Positions 12,244 to 24,477 of a stretch of DNA of 64,000 bases are shown piece after piece. The DNA comes from Craterostigma plantagineum. Its lineage: Eukaryota > Streptophyta > Magnoliopsida > Lamiales > Linderniaceae. How positions within the stretch are numbered: position 1 is the first letter of the stretch; each line of letters begins with the position of its first letter. The notes beneath the pieces are model-generated. The model did no database searches. It was given only the letters and a program-made list of their open reading frames with translations, and was not told where the DNA came from. A program made the translations under genes and the position numbers. Location: positions 32,037 through 96,036 of the forward strand of contig JAPQWV010001326.1 in the NCBI GenBank assembly GCA_027422505.1. Direction: 5' to 3'.

Positions 12244-13138
12244 ATTTTTTTCTTTTTTATTTTAATGATAAAAAATTGTATTGACCCGAATTGATTGCAT
12301 TTATATCCCAGTGACCCACCGAGCTTATGAAAAGAAGAAATTAAGTAAAAGATCACTCAACAAGGAACACAATAAATGGTGTCATCAGAAGATATTCTTC
12401 TTTTAAAGAATAAAATCCCACCTTTCTACTAGAAGAAAACGCCCAAGCACAAAATAACGCACTGTTTCGTTTCGTTTCTTCACTTGGGCAAAAAGAAAGC
12501 ATCTGCTCTTATCTTTGCTTGTTTACATGTTATATTTGAGGTCTTTTCTGCCTTGCCTCGTCTGCGGCCGGCGATGGCCTCCTTTCAATTGAATCTCACC
12601 CGAAGCTGTGAGCTTGTTGTGTATTATGTATCTATGCGCAAATAATCGACCATCCATTTGGAAAGAATAGAAAAACGCCATGAGATAATTTGATGTATGT
12701 ATGCGCTCGCGCACAACGGGTTTATTGCTTAGGATTGATTCGACAGTAACTATTTGTTGTCCTTTTTTCTTTATTTTCTTCTCTTAATTATTTATATGCT
12801 TGTGCGTCAAGCATTGGTTTGCTACTACAAACCTTTAGGACTATGTACAGTAGGGATCAGTACATTAGTGGTGTTTTGATATGGGCTGGAGTGTGTGGGT
12901 CAAACAAACGATATCAATGTCAGCTAGTTCCATTGTTTTATGCGAGAAATTGTAGTTTGCTGTATGTGATACCTTTCATTTGAGAACGAATTGGCAAAAA
13001 GCATATGCGATGAAGAATAATAAATTGTGTCGCGGTATCATCATATGCACGATCCATTTTAATCTTGAGGTGGGGATTATTGATTAGAGGAGTAAATAAT
13101 CTTTCTTCAAACGTATCTAACGATCCATTACATTCCAC
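12244..13138. other. Unique AT-rich sequence, no gene recognised
   Basis: Sequence between the CTLH-like and PECT1-like fragments. It has no counterpart among the U-family units that I can see. Only short frames without recognisable motifs occur on either strand. It probably belongs to the same inserted block as the two gene fragments. Confidence 0.4.
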
Positions 13139-13278
13139 TGCAGTGCGAGGAGAGAGCACACTGTCCAATCATGAATCTTCATGAAGCTTGTGCATATTGG
13201 CTTGCAGATATATCGATGAGGTGGTGATTGGTGCTCCATGGGAGGTATCTGAAGATATGGTACGATTTCTTTCAAGTA
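13139..13278 (+). pseudogene. Ethanolamine-phosphate cytidylyltransferase (PECT1-like) gene fragment
   Basis: The frame reads VRGERAHCPIMNLHE, then after a small disruption LACRYIDEVVIGAPWEV and SEDM. From family knowledge this is the second cytidylyltransferase half of plant PECT1, where RGEH.[21 protein letters not shown] is characteristic. The enzyme makes CDP-ethanolamine for phosphatidylethanolamine synthesis at the mitochondrial outer membrane. Only about 45 codons are present. The segment between NLHE and LAC is altered and does not keep frame, and neither the catalytic HxGH motif nor other exons were seen nearby. The fragment starts after an ag, like an exon. It is non-functional and probably captured by a transposon. 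Confidence 0.75.
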
Positions 13279-16200
13279 AATGTTTCCTACTTTCTTTACC
13301 ATGTCTGATGATGAGCAACGGGGTCGATATAACACAACAAAAGGCTAAAGATAATTAAATGGTACTTTTATTTAGATTAGTGGCTGTTAGAAATTACTAT
13401 GGTGTTTGATGTTCTGCACATATTATTGCCTTAAATCTCTTAATAGATGCTTTATACTGCTTATGACCACCTTTAAAATTTCTGTGGTTGTCAGTATGTG
13501 TTTGTGCTGTCTGCGTTGTGTGATTACGTTTAGATAAATATTTGATAAATGTTTTGCTACCTTTTGCTTCAGCTGTAGATAAAAAATATAAGAGGCTTGC
13601 TTCGTTGTGTCCTTGGGTGGTTGATATTTGTTCCTAATTCCCTTCGAAATCTGATCTCGTGTCCGACTCCGAACTCGTATTCTTTGCTGCCTCCTTGGTT
13701 ATTACAGATTATGTCGAATATTTTCCATTGATTTCTTTAGTGTACAGTGTCTTTTTACTCGTTTTCACTGTGTGCTTTTGATGTTCAAGTAGTGGTTTTC
13801 TTGATTTTTTCTGTCAATGTTTTTCGAGTTAAGAAAAAAGAAAGTGGACTTAAGTAAGAGATGAAGCACAATGCAGATTTTGATGTTTCAGTATATTTCT
13901 CTAATATATTTTCCTTGTCTTAATGCATTTAAAAGTTCAATGGTTTTCCGTTTTTTAGAACATCTAAGTACATACGATCACATATACCTGTTTACTTTAA
14001 TTGACTGTTTTGTCTGACCTTAGCTAATTCGGTCAGAACGTATATTGACATATGCAATTCTGATGTTTCACCATCTTTCTCCTACATCCTGAATATCTTA
14101 ACAGATTCCTATGTCCTTTAATTTACTGTATTCTAAACCTTGCTGATTGGTTATGACTACATTCTTTGTACCGGTTAACCATGATGATAAGTTTCCCAAT
14201 CTCCTGTACTTGTGAAAGATCATTATTCATATATGTTACACATATTTGTGATGTTTAAAATAAGTTACAATTGGTCGACTGATTTAATATTTTTTCCTCC
14301 AAGCATGGTTCCACACCACAGTAATCTTTTGGCATTTACAGTAGTAGTTGCTGAGGTAAACTTGATGCACATTGGGACCATGGATGTAGTCACTAAGCTA
14401 TCCATGGTTTATTCATATTTGGTGGTTGTCATTGGATGAACTTGAATGTACTTGTAACAGTTTCGGTTGCAGGACAAACACGACACTTCAGTAAGGTTTA
14501 ACGCTTTCTCCGAATGTGACGACTTTTATATGCGTTTTCCATTTTTAACGAGCGGCAAACAAAACGATGGTAAAGCAAAGTCGTATTTTATTGTTGTCAT
14601 CTTTCCTTACCTTATTATTCGTTGAAACCCTAGAAGCAATCCCAATCTCTTCGAAAGCTCTCGACATTTCTAAGCGGCCGCCAGGTATCTCCATCTACCA
14701 AATTATATTCTCCTATTTCAATTAATTTTTTTTGTCTTATTTTCTCTAAAGCTTTACCCATCGCCTGGAATTTGAAATCACGTCCTGTATGTTTCTTTAT
14801 CTTCTTCTAAATGAGCACTTGTCAGTTAAATGGGTGTTTGAGGATTATTCCAACAATGTTTCAGCCAGTGAAAATCGGATCCAATTGTTTTTTACTTATG
14901 ATTCAGAAGAAGAATGAATTTTTTGGATGCTTTGGCTGCTTTAATCGGTTAGTTTGTGATTAACGAGATCTTTGTATTCATATCACTTTCAGATCTATAT
15001 CCAATTCATGTATATGTCCGCTTCTTTTATCTTACAGGCTGATGCTGCCTTGGCTTATGAATGGTTCTGCTATTAATCATGTCAAAAGGTACATGTCGGA
15101 ACGTTTCTATTTCTGTTATTATTTCAGCATTCTAGAGTCCTCATGTTCTTTTATTCAAGTCTACTTTGAATATTTTTTTCATCAAATTATTTTGATGTAT
15201 GTTTCACTTGTTGCAGTTGCGAGTTTGTTTGAAATTTTATGAGTCTCAAACTTTTAGTAGGTGTACGGTTTAACATGTATAGTGATGTTTGTTTCTGAAG
15301 TCGTGTCCCATTTTAAAATCTTCTTTTTTGCCTGATGTTTTACTGGATTTAAATATTCTGTAGTTGGCTCTTGAATATCTAAAATTTTAAAATTTCTGCA
15401 GATTAATTTAAATCATTTGTGTGGATGATTTTCATTAAGATGGCCATGTTAGATACAACTGGTTAAGCACAAATGGAGCTCTTGCAGTTTGCTCCTATTG
15501 GTAAAGAGCAAATATTGGTTTATCTTCGCAAATATTGGACTATGAAGATCTCTTTCTATTTCCCTCACGAGATTTATCTTCGTTTTGCCTCATATATATG
15601 TTCGTGTAACTACATCAATGGTACCACTTAGGATTTCATGGCTCAGCTCATTAACCAGAGATATCTCCATCCATTTACTGAGCTGCAAGAACAGACAAAA
15701 CATTGCAGATAGTTTAAACAGAGCGTTTCTTGGTAAAAGAAATTCAAACTTATCTGTTCCATATGGTTATTAATCACCACCTTCTCTAAGAACTTTTGAT
15801 TTCTTCGTCATTGATGCTGATGATCGTACATTAGCATTGTGTTTTTTTTTTTTTTTTTTCTGTTTATAAGGGACTCGCTCTGAAAGTTTGGGTGGTTTTT
15901 ATCCCTTGATGCCCACAGCTCTTTTACCATAGCTTTCAAAGAAGCTGTCCAGGGAAGCCGCCAATATTTACTAGTATGTATGTGCTTTTCGTGGCTACTT
16001 CCTTTTATATGTCATGTAAAACATTTAACTATTGCTGCTCCCGTTTTTCCTATCTTTTCCTTCCTTCTTGTTTGCAATCATTCAGGGGTATCGTGTATCT
16101 TTATGACGTGGACACTTAACATCACTTATTTTTTGCAACAAATGGCTAAGGAGGTCATGAGTCGTGACTACTCAGACTTGTTCGTGTTCCAAATCGGACT

Positions 16201-17384
16201 TGTGAGTATTAATTTGGTACGTGCTTGGAGATAGGTTTATGCTGTTCTTTGGGAAGGAGTTGGTGTTACTGGTTTTACAGTTGATCCAAAAATAGTTCAA
16301 CCAAATAATCTGTTGCAATTGTGATTCAAAGAGAATGACTTTTTTTGTATTGTTGGTGATGCTATGTTCTGTTTAAAGTGTGACTGCTTTAATCGTTGGA
16401 CTTGTAATGAACGATATGTGCTGTATAACCACTACACTTTTCAGATCTATATTTTGTTCATGTATGTGTTCGTTCCTTCAATCTCACAGGTTGATGGTTT
16501 TTGATCAGGCAGGTTGACAGTCTCAGTCTGGCTTTTTTCTTGGAGTATGACGTTTCTTTTTTTATTTCACTCGTGAATTTTTATATTTACTTTTGCTTAG
16601 AGATATGCTCATGTCATTTCATTGATGTATCCAAATCCATGCAGGACTTAATGGCTCTGCTCATTAACTAGAGAAATCTCCAGCATTCCATCTTCTGAGC
16701 TCCAAGAACGGACCAAGCATTGCAGACAGTGAATAGCAATCCACGGTAAAAACTTCTAACTTTATTTGTCACATACAGGTGTTCAATCGGCAGCTTCTCC
16801 AAGAATTATCAATTTCTTTGTCACTTATGTAGATGGTTGTATTTTGGCAAATGCAATTTTATTCTTTATGTATGAGGACAAGCTCTTGAAATAAAGTGTC
16901 TGGTCTTGGGAGGAATTCATCCTTTAGCTTTCAAAGAAGTTGTCTGGGAGAAGCAACTGAATAAGTTGTTGGTATGTGTGTTTGGCCTGCTTAATTATTC
17001 TCTCGTGGAAACTTTGATGTAACTCTTACACATTTTTTGCCCATTTTGCTCTTGTTCTTGTTCTTGCAAGCAATTAATTCATTTTTTGAAGTGTAATTTC
17101 TTTCGAGTTTTTTCGTTGTTTGCATGTAATGTGAGCTCTTGTGGTTATGATTTTCTGATCCAAGGCCACGCTTGCTTATGTCTTTTATTTCTGTGTTTGT
17201 CTATGGAGCTCTAGATTTGAAGAGAGGGTATGTTTATCTGTATGCGTTCCCACCAACGAATGGAGTGTCTGAAATGTATTTTTCTAATAAAATGAAACAC
17301 TATTGTACATATCTTATTTTCAGAAAAAGAGGACTCCTCACCTATTATATCACAACATTTTCTCCCTTAGTTGTGAATTCGAAA

Positions 17385-17534
17385 CAGTGTTGTTAAATTC
17401 CCGCCATGGCGGTATGGCGTGGCGGTTTTTTGGCTGTCCGCTATCCGCCATCCGCCATAATCCCGCCACGCCATGGATATATGGCGGGATTTTGGCTTTC
17501 CGCCATGTCCCGCCATACGCCATTGATAACACTG
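17385..17534. mobile_element. 150-bp hAT-type MITE with perfect 8-bp target duplication
   Basis: The ends are inverted: cagtgttgttaaa on the left and tgataacactg on the right. A perfect 8-bp duplication, attcgaaa, flanks it at 17377-17384 and 17535-17542. The interior is filled with ccgccat/atggcgg motifs in both orientations, making it strongly self-complementary. TSD length and ends fit the hAT superfamily. No coding capacity. Confidence 0.9.
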
Positions 17535-18594
17535 ATTCGAAATGAGACCTTGGCAGATAGGTTAACAGTGTTCTTTGGGAAGGAATGATGCTGAATATGT
17601 ATTATTATATATTGTTTTCCAGGAAAGCGAAGGAGTTACAACTTTTAATGCAGTTGAGTAAACAAACCTCTTATGCTTTGGAGAGCTTCAGTTTTTTCAT
17701 GAAAGAGTTTGGAGACTTTGGCCAGGTAAGTTAGATGTCGATTGAACTTTTTTTGCTTCGTTATTGATGAATGATTGTCTATTAGGTTGCTTTCCATGTG
17801 ACCCATTGACTGACTTGATGTGCTAGTTAGGAAGCGGATGATGAGCTAATAATCATGAGTGAATTATTAACCTTTTTTAATTATTTTTTTTAAAAACATT
17901 AATTTATTTGGGTCTGCCTTGCATGCATAAGGTTGTTTGGTTGGTTCTATCTATCGGAAGGTGAAGGAAGTGGAAGAGGGAGATGACAAGCCGAAGTATC
18001 AAACGAATCAAGAACACAGTTGGAAGTGGAAAAAGAGCTCCAGGAGAACTCTTCACAAGCTTGAGCAACCAAGGTCTATCTATCTATATCTATTTTTGTT
18101 CATATATTTAAATTACATTGTTGGGTAATGTGGTGCGCAAATTGAGCATGCTCCTTTTTTTTCCCTACGTTTCGCAGTGAGGGTGGATGCACTAAAAATG
18201 AAAAAGAACAAAATTGAGCATGCTCTTTTTTTTCTTCCCTATAATTCTTCTAACATAAGATTTTCATGGCCACCTACACTCTCCATCTACTTACTTGCCC
18301 AGCTCCGTCTCACACAACCTCTTTATCCGCCGAAGGTTCCACCGAGTCAAGAACAACTTGGACGTGGAAAAAGAGCTAGAGGAGAAATCTAACGAGTTTG
18401 AGCAACCAAGGTAATTCTATTTATCTCTATATATATATTGATTATATATTTATAGTTATATTGATTCATAATTGGGATAATGGTGGCGCTCTAATTGAGC
18501 ATGCTCCTATTTTCCCCTACAATTCCCAGTCACCGATTAGGATAGTATGAAGATTATGAGAAGGATGATCAGCTTTTATTATAATGAAGCTGTC

Positions 18595-18725
18595 AGAGTG
18601 TGTGTGTGTGTGTGTGTGATTCTGCAGAAGTGGCCATTAGGAGGTCAGCTTTTAGTGAAGAATTTGGCGGCTTTGACAAAGGTAGGTTAACTGTCAAGTT
18701 TATGTGTGTGTGTGTGTGTGTGTTT
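18595..18725. repeat. Two (TG)n microsatellites
   Basis: Runs of tg dinucleotides at about 18597-18618 and 18702-18723, on either side of the conserved gactttgacaaagg block of U2. U1 and U5 lack runs of this length at the equivalent place. Confidence 0.85.
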
Positions 18726-19086
18726 TATTTCTTTATTGATGAATGATTGGCATAGTAAATAAATAATATGTATATGGAGGAGGATTAGGTTGCTTTTTGA
18801 GGTATGTGATCCTCTTTGACTGACTTGATGCGCTTGCTAGCTAGTAATAATATCTGCACATTTTACAAGATTATACCTTATTTCTGGTGGGACAAAATCT
18901 TCACCACATGAGCTAAATATGTACTTGTTATTTTTCTTTTTTTTTTTCGAAAAAAAGATTAAAATTTATTTGGGGTGTGCCTTGGCCTGGACAACAAGGT
19001 TGTTTGGTTGGAGGATGGAGAGGCACCACCGCGCGCACTAACTTTGCCTCTTGAAGAAGACATTGGATAAAAGTATGCAATGCTAT

Positions 19087-19568
19087 GTTGTGTTGTGTTT
19101 CCATGAAATTACATACAAGTCTTTAATTTATTTTACTCTTCTATTTCAGCGCATGTATGCGCGCGAGTGGGCCTTTTTAGACAAACAGCGCATTGTAAGT
19201 GGGGAAAGTCATCTAAGGAATAATGGATTTTGGACAGCCTATGCTATGCCGTTGCCAACAGTATATATATATATACATATATGTATATGTGTATGTATGT
19301 ATCCACTGCGCCCATTTTTTTCGTTATTAAAGAAAAGATATATATGTGCATAGAATAGAGACCACCTCAACAAGCCTTTTAACATATATGATGGCGTTGA
19401 TTTTCATGTCGTTGTTCTGCCCGCCTGTCTACGCTGACGACACTATGCCCAGCTCTGTCTCACTCTCTCAATGAAGAAAAGCCGAAGGAATAAAACCTTA
19501 TAAACTTCTCGCTGTGTGTCTGAAAATTAAATAAATATTATGAATTGGAAAAAATTTGCGCAACTTTG

Positions 19569-19601
<33 letters not shown>

Positions 19602-20685
19602 TCAAAACACTACTAATAAAGAAAATGGCAAATAACCTTGCGTTGATATTCTCTACTTATTCTTTCTTTTCTGCGCAATAAGTGTGTGAACCAAGCCATG
19701 ATAAGAATCACCTTGCGTTGTTGAATGATATTTGCAGGTATTGTATTGAGGAGAGTTTACTAATTAACATATTTTTACATAATTCATTGTGTATTTCATC
19801 TTACTTTGTTTAGTAGTACATCTATTTCTGCAAAAAAAGGAAAACAGCTCGTTCACCAACAAGGAAAGGAAAACTCTCAACAAGCGAATCAATCCCTCAG
19901 CAGCGCAGCCATGCTAAAACAAATATTATTAACATAAGAAAGTCCAAATTTATCTCTTTCTATTTTATATTATATTTATCATCCTCACTCACCTCATCAA
20001 GTGCCTCGACGGCACAAAGGGCATGAACTATGGATCGAAAGCCAACGAAAAATACATTCAAAGTGGAAAGAGTGGCCACAAGCCAGAACTAACTTCTTGT
20101 AATAAGCTGATCTTTCTTCTGATCCAATGCATATCGAGCAACAGTTATCTTCTTCATGGTTGTAAATAACTACAGACTCGTGAGGAATCTCAACATCCTC
20201 ATAAACTATTACAGTATCAGTGATTGTCTCCCTCTCCATGCTTCTTGGAGGAGGACTTTCTTCTTCTTCTACTTCGGGCATGGTCAACGCCATGTCGAGG
20301 TCAAACATGTCTTGGTCCACACTACTAACAATAGTCAGCTAATTATTATTATTATTATTGGGGGATAACAACATGGTTTCCGATGGATTTTATTGTGCTC
20401 TCTTTGATTATAAGGAAGGAAGCTAAGAAAATATCAGTTTGGGAGTTGAACTGATGATCTTGAATCTATGTGTATACATATATATATATATGTATGTAAA
20501 TCTGTGTGTGTATGAGTCTGCGCTGGTTTTCATCTATTACAAGTGGGAGAGGAGAAGTTGACTTCTATCTTTTTCTGCTCGTCAGTAACGTAGTGTCGGC
20601 TGAAAAACATATTGTTACTGATGGTTTTCATCTATTCCAACAGTTGGAAGTATGAATTATTTAATACTTGGCCGCCTCGCCTGTT
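19087..20685. repeat. 1,599-bp direct repeat, copy A (left of the LINE)
   Basis: Begins at gttgtgttgtgtttcc and ends at gccgcctcgcctgtt, directly against the LINE poly(T). Copy B at 25955-27553 has the same length and is nearly identical. The length changes I see are one base each in a T run and a G run, and one extra TA pair in a microsatellite, which cancel out. It carries the RING-H2 gene, a (CT)n run at about 19568-19597 and a (TA)n run near 20476. Confidence 0.95.
19997..20320 (-). CDS. Small RING-H2 finger protein, probable E3 ubiquitin ligase (copy A)
   Basis: Single open frame of 107 residues. The N-terminal half is acidic (VEEEES, YEDVEIP) and the C-terminal half is a RING-H2 finger, with zinc ligands C61, C64, C81, H83, H86, C89, C100 and C103 (CCSIC, LACGHSFHFEC, SSCPLC). 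The spacing fits C3H2C3. Such proteins normally bind an E2 enzyme and transfer ubiquitin to a substrate. No membrane segment or signal peptide is seen. The protein ends four residues after the last cysteine (RRGT), short but usual for the class. It lies inside the 1.6-kb repeat beside the LINE and is identical to copy B. Whether it is expressed, and whether an upstream exon exists, cannot be told from the sequence. Confidence 0.75.
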   Translation of the reverse strand: MDQDMFDLDMALTMPEVEEEESPPPRSMERETITDTVIVYEDVEIPHESVVIYNHEEDNCCSICIGSEERSAYYKKLVLACGHSFHFECIFRWLSIHSSCPLCRRGT

Positions 20686-20994
20686 TTTTTTTTTTCCCGG
20701 AAACGATAGCTTTTTTTTCATTAATGTCAAAAAGAATTTACAAGGCTCAATAGCCGAAGAACCTTCTGCTCACATACAACACAGATAGGCAAAGACTCAC
20801 ATGGAGTATAGAACTCGAAACAAATGAAAACTAAAAAACCTGAAAACAACGGCAAAGCAAGCTAAAAGGACCGATTCTGATTTTTAAACTCCCTTCACAA
20901 TCTGACAAAAAGCAAATGAGGTAGACCTTGCATTGGTTTTTCACACCCTACAACCAGCCTCCGACAAAAAGCAACCGATAAGAACAGCGTCAAA

Positions 20995-23900
20995 TTAGTG
21001 GTATTCTAGAAATTCAGCCCACTCAAATCCCGCCAACTCAGTGATTGTCCGTTCATCTCTCCATTCACCTTTAAAAATCCAAAGATTACGGGTCTTCCAT
21101 AACATCCAAAGAATATAAACCGATAGTTGGACTCGATGTTGGTAGATTCCCTTTTTAGGTCCTGAGCACACAAGTCCCCACCAATCTTTAAAACTTCCCA
21201 AGCCAGACCCCAAACAGTTCCAGGAGACGGGTGCCATCTTCCAAGTGGTGCAGGCTCTTGAACAATGAAAAAACAGATGCTCCATTGACTCCTCATTATC
21301 CCCACACACCGAGCAAATAGTATCAACATGTATCCCTCGCTTTTTCAGATTAAGCTTGGTTGGAAGGACGTCATGAACACACCTCCACAGAAAGTGTTTC
21401 AGCTTATTTTTAATTTTCAGCTTCCACACATTCAGCCAGAGCTGTTTCATCTTGTCCCCCCTGTCACTACCTTCGCATTCCTCACTTTGATGCGCAACCA
21501 CAGATGTAATAAGTTTATAAGCTGAACGGACTGAAAACTGACCTCGTGTATCACTTGTCCAAAAAAGCTTTAGCCCAATTTTTTGTGTGGGAGATAAAGT
21601 TGCAGATAATTTTTTAGTAGATCCATCTTCAGCTTTATAGACAGCCCCTGAGAGAAGAACGTATCTCGCTTGAAGCCAACACTTCCACAGCCACGAAGAT
21701 GAAGCTGGTGCGGAGACCTCGAAAAGATCTGTCTTGGGAAAGTACTTGGCTTTGAGAAGTTTTGCAACTGGCAGATTGGGGTTAGTGATGATCCTCCATA
21801 ATTGTTTGGCAAGTAACGCATCGTTAAACCGTTGGACCTCCTGGAAGCCAAGCCCACCCGATTCCTTAGTCTTTGAGAGTTTATTCCAAGCCTTCCAATG
21901 GAGTTTTTGTCCGCCATGTTCATTTCTACCCCACCAAAATTCTGCAGCAAACTTTGAGATCTCTTTGCAGAGGTGAGAAGGGAGTCTAAGACACGACATA
22001 ACATAAACTGGAAGGGAATTGATTACGGCTTTGATAAGAACTTCTTTTCCGGCGTAACTCAAGAATTGAGCTTTCCAATTGGTTACCTTAGTCTTCACAG
22101 CATCAACGACATATTGGAAGGTCTCCCTCTTTGATTTCCCGATAAAAAGTGGGAGTCCAAGGTATCTCGCTTTATGCTCTTCCTTAATTCCCCCAAAGAT
22201 ACTCAAAATGGCAGATTTTACCTCAGGGGTCGTATTCTTGCTAAAAAGAATAGAGGATTTTGTCAAGTTCACTGCTTGTCCCGATACCAGACTGAACAAA
22301 TCAAGAATCCCCTTAAGCACCCTTGCTTGTTCGATGCTCGCTTCTCCAAACAACAGGGAATCGTCTGCGAAAAAAAGGTGAGTAACAGCCGGTCCATCTT
22401 TACAAAGTCTGAGGCCTTTATACCTGCCATCACTAACAGCTTGAGAGATAAGATTAGATAGGGCTTCAGAAAGGATCAAAAAAAGAAACGGGGACAATGG
22501 GTCTCCTTGTCTGATGCCTCTAGTTGGGATGATGTAGCCGCTACTAATACCATCAATGTTGAATGAGAACGAGGATGTACTAATGCAAACCCGAACCCAC
22601 TCAATGAATTTTGGATCAAAACCCATCTTTTGCATGATCTGGATAAGAAACGACCACTCAACTCTATCATAAGCCTTAGTGAGGTCGATTTTCAGCGCCA
22701 TAACCCCTTTTTTCCTTTTCCTCACAGAATTAATATAATGGATGCATTCGTGAGCCATGGTAACATTATCCAAGATATATCTCCCTTGAATAAAAGCTGC
22801 TTGACTAGGATGAATGATGTCAGCTAGACACAGTTTTAACCTTTCAGTAAGGATTTTGGAAATGATTTTATATGCAACATTACAAAGGCTAATAGGTCTG
22901 AAATCTGATATGAAAGTAGGTTGCCTAATCTTGGGAATAAGGGTGATAAGCGTATGGTTCATGCATTTTAGCAATTTGCCATGGCTTAAAAAATTGTTAA
23001 CAGATTGGCATATTTCGGGGTAAACAATAGACCAGAAAGTTTGGTAAAAGAGGGGAGTCATACCATCAGGTCCTGGGGCTTTGTTTGGGTTCATTGAAAA
23101 GAGGGCCTTCCTTATTTCTTCCACTGAAGCAGGGGCTGTGAGTTGTCGGTTCTTGGATTGAGAGATGGAGTTTGGAATCCCTTTCAGAGCCTCATCCAGA
23201 CTTGGAGGACGAGAGGATGTGAACAATTCTTTGTAGAAACCACAAACTTCATTCACCAGGCCATCGAATGTGCTCAAACTACATCCATTTCTGTTTTTCA
23301 GATTCTTTAGAGTATTGGCTGCTCTTCTTTGGACTGTTGACGCATGGAAAAATTTAGTGTTCTTGTCCCCTTCTTGAAGCCAATGGACCCTAGATTTTTG
23401 TCTCCAATATGCTTCTTCTTCTTTGTAGGCCTTGTGAAGTTCAACTTTAAGTGATTTCCACATCTCCCAGTTTCTCTGTCCGCCTTCTTCTCTAAGTTCA
23501 ACAAGCTGTTTGTTAATCTGCTCAATCTTCACTCTTGAATTTATTTTCTGCTTTCCGCTCCATTTCAGCAGTTCCACTCTGCACTTTTTAGTTTTCTGCA
23601 CCAGCTGAAAGTGAGGATTGCCATCAAAGTAAACTGCCCACGCTTGTTTGACTACCTCATGGACATCTGACTTGTTAATCCACCTTCTGTCAAATACAAA
23701 TCTCTTTTTAATCCACTGTTTATGATGTTCGAGTTTGAGCAGCAACATACTATGGTCAGATGAATGCAATTCCACGTGATTTACAAGTGACTTTGGAAAT
23801 CGCAGCATCCATTGAGGGGAGCAGAAAATCCTATCAATCCTTTCCTCAACAAAGCCCTCTCCTTCTCGATTATTGGCCCAAGTAAAACATCTTCCCACAA

Positions 23901-24477
23901 ATCCCAACTCACTCATCTTCATCTCAGCAATGAAGTTGTTAAAGGGTCATAGGCTTGCTTCACATTTGGCTATACCACCCTTTTTCTCATACGGGGATCT
24001 AATTTCATTAAAATCACCACCCAGACACCACATATCCCCCCATCGTTTGCTTTCTTGAATTAAGTATTGAAATTCCTCCTTCCTCTCTTGCCCACTGTTG
24101 CTATTATGCACAAAAATAATCCATACCAGTTCTTGAGCATCTTGCAATTTGCAGCACACTTCCACACAAAAACTGTTAGAGATTATCTTAATAATTGTGA
24201 CATCTTGATTCCATCCAACTAGTAGACCCCCTTTAGTACCTATCGGATCCACGTAGTGCCATCTCTCTCCAAATTTAAGTTGCTTACAAACCATTCCAAC
24301 GAAAGCCCTTTTCTTTTTAGTCTCACTGAGGAATATCAATGAGGGAAGGTGGAGCCGTAATGACTCCTTAACCTGTGAAATTGTAGAGGGCCCTCCCATA
24401 CCTCTACAATTCCACATGATAATGCTCATTTGGCTAGGTGGGGCCAGACTATGCTGGTTGTCCCCACCTTTAACCAT
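20995..24477 (-). pseudogene. LINE ORF2: endonuclease and reverse transcriptase, one in-frame stop
   Basis: One frame of 1,161 codons interrupted by a single TGA at 23947-23949, where a TGG is expected (GGIAKCEASL, stop, PFNNFIAEM). The N-terminal AP-type endonuclease has MWNCRGMGG, LSETKKK, GGDFNEI and SDHSML (about residue 240). The reverse transcriptase has NKAPGPDGM, DFRPISLCNVAYKIISK, KIDLTKAYDRVEW (about 596), RGIRQGDPLSPFLF and the catalytic FADD (about 704). A zf-RVT-type cysteine/histidine segment (CSVCGDNEESMEHLFFHC) is near the C-terminus. No RNase H domain follows before the stop at 20995. In L1 elements this protein nicks the target and copies the element RNA into the chromosome. 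The stop lies in the endonuclease region, so this copy should not be autonomous unless read through. Confidence 0.95.

Larger units (their letters stand above)
13400..19086 (+). repeat. Unit U2 of the exon-block repeat family
   Basis: Carries the same ordered blocks as U1: a ctaccttttgcttcagctgta block (13560), a cattgggaccatgg block (14370), ccgaatgtgacgactt (14507), a telo-box-like aaaccctagaag (14629), cattggcttatgaatggt (about 15050), gatgcccacagc (15909), cttggagataggttta (16225), and gaagaatttggcgg followed by a gctttgacaaagg block (18657). It ends with two copies of an Arg/Lys/Glu-rich exon-like block (17940-18075 and 18180-18410) translating to VEKELEEKS-type sequence in one frame. 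No complete gene. U2 contains a hAT MITE at 17385-17534. Confidence 0.6.

Noticed and set aside
19051..19353. 100-residue plus-strand ORF, repeated at 25958
   Set aside because: No motif; the repetition is explained by the 1.6-kb direct repeat and the tail is microsatellite-derived (YIYIHICIC).
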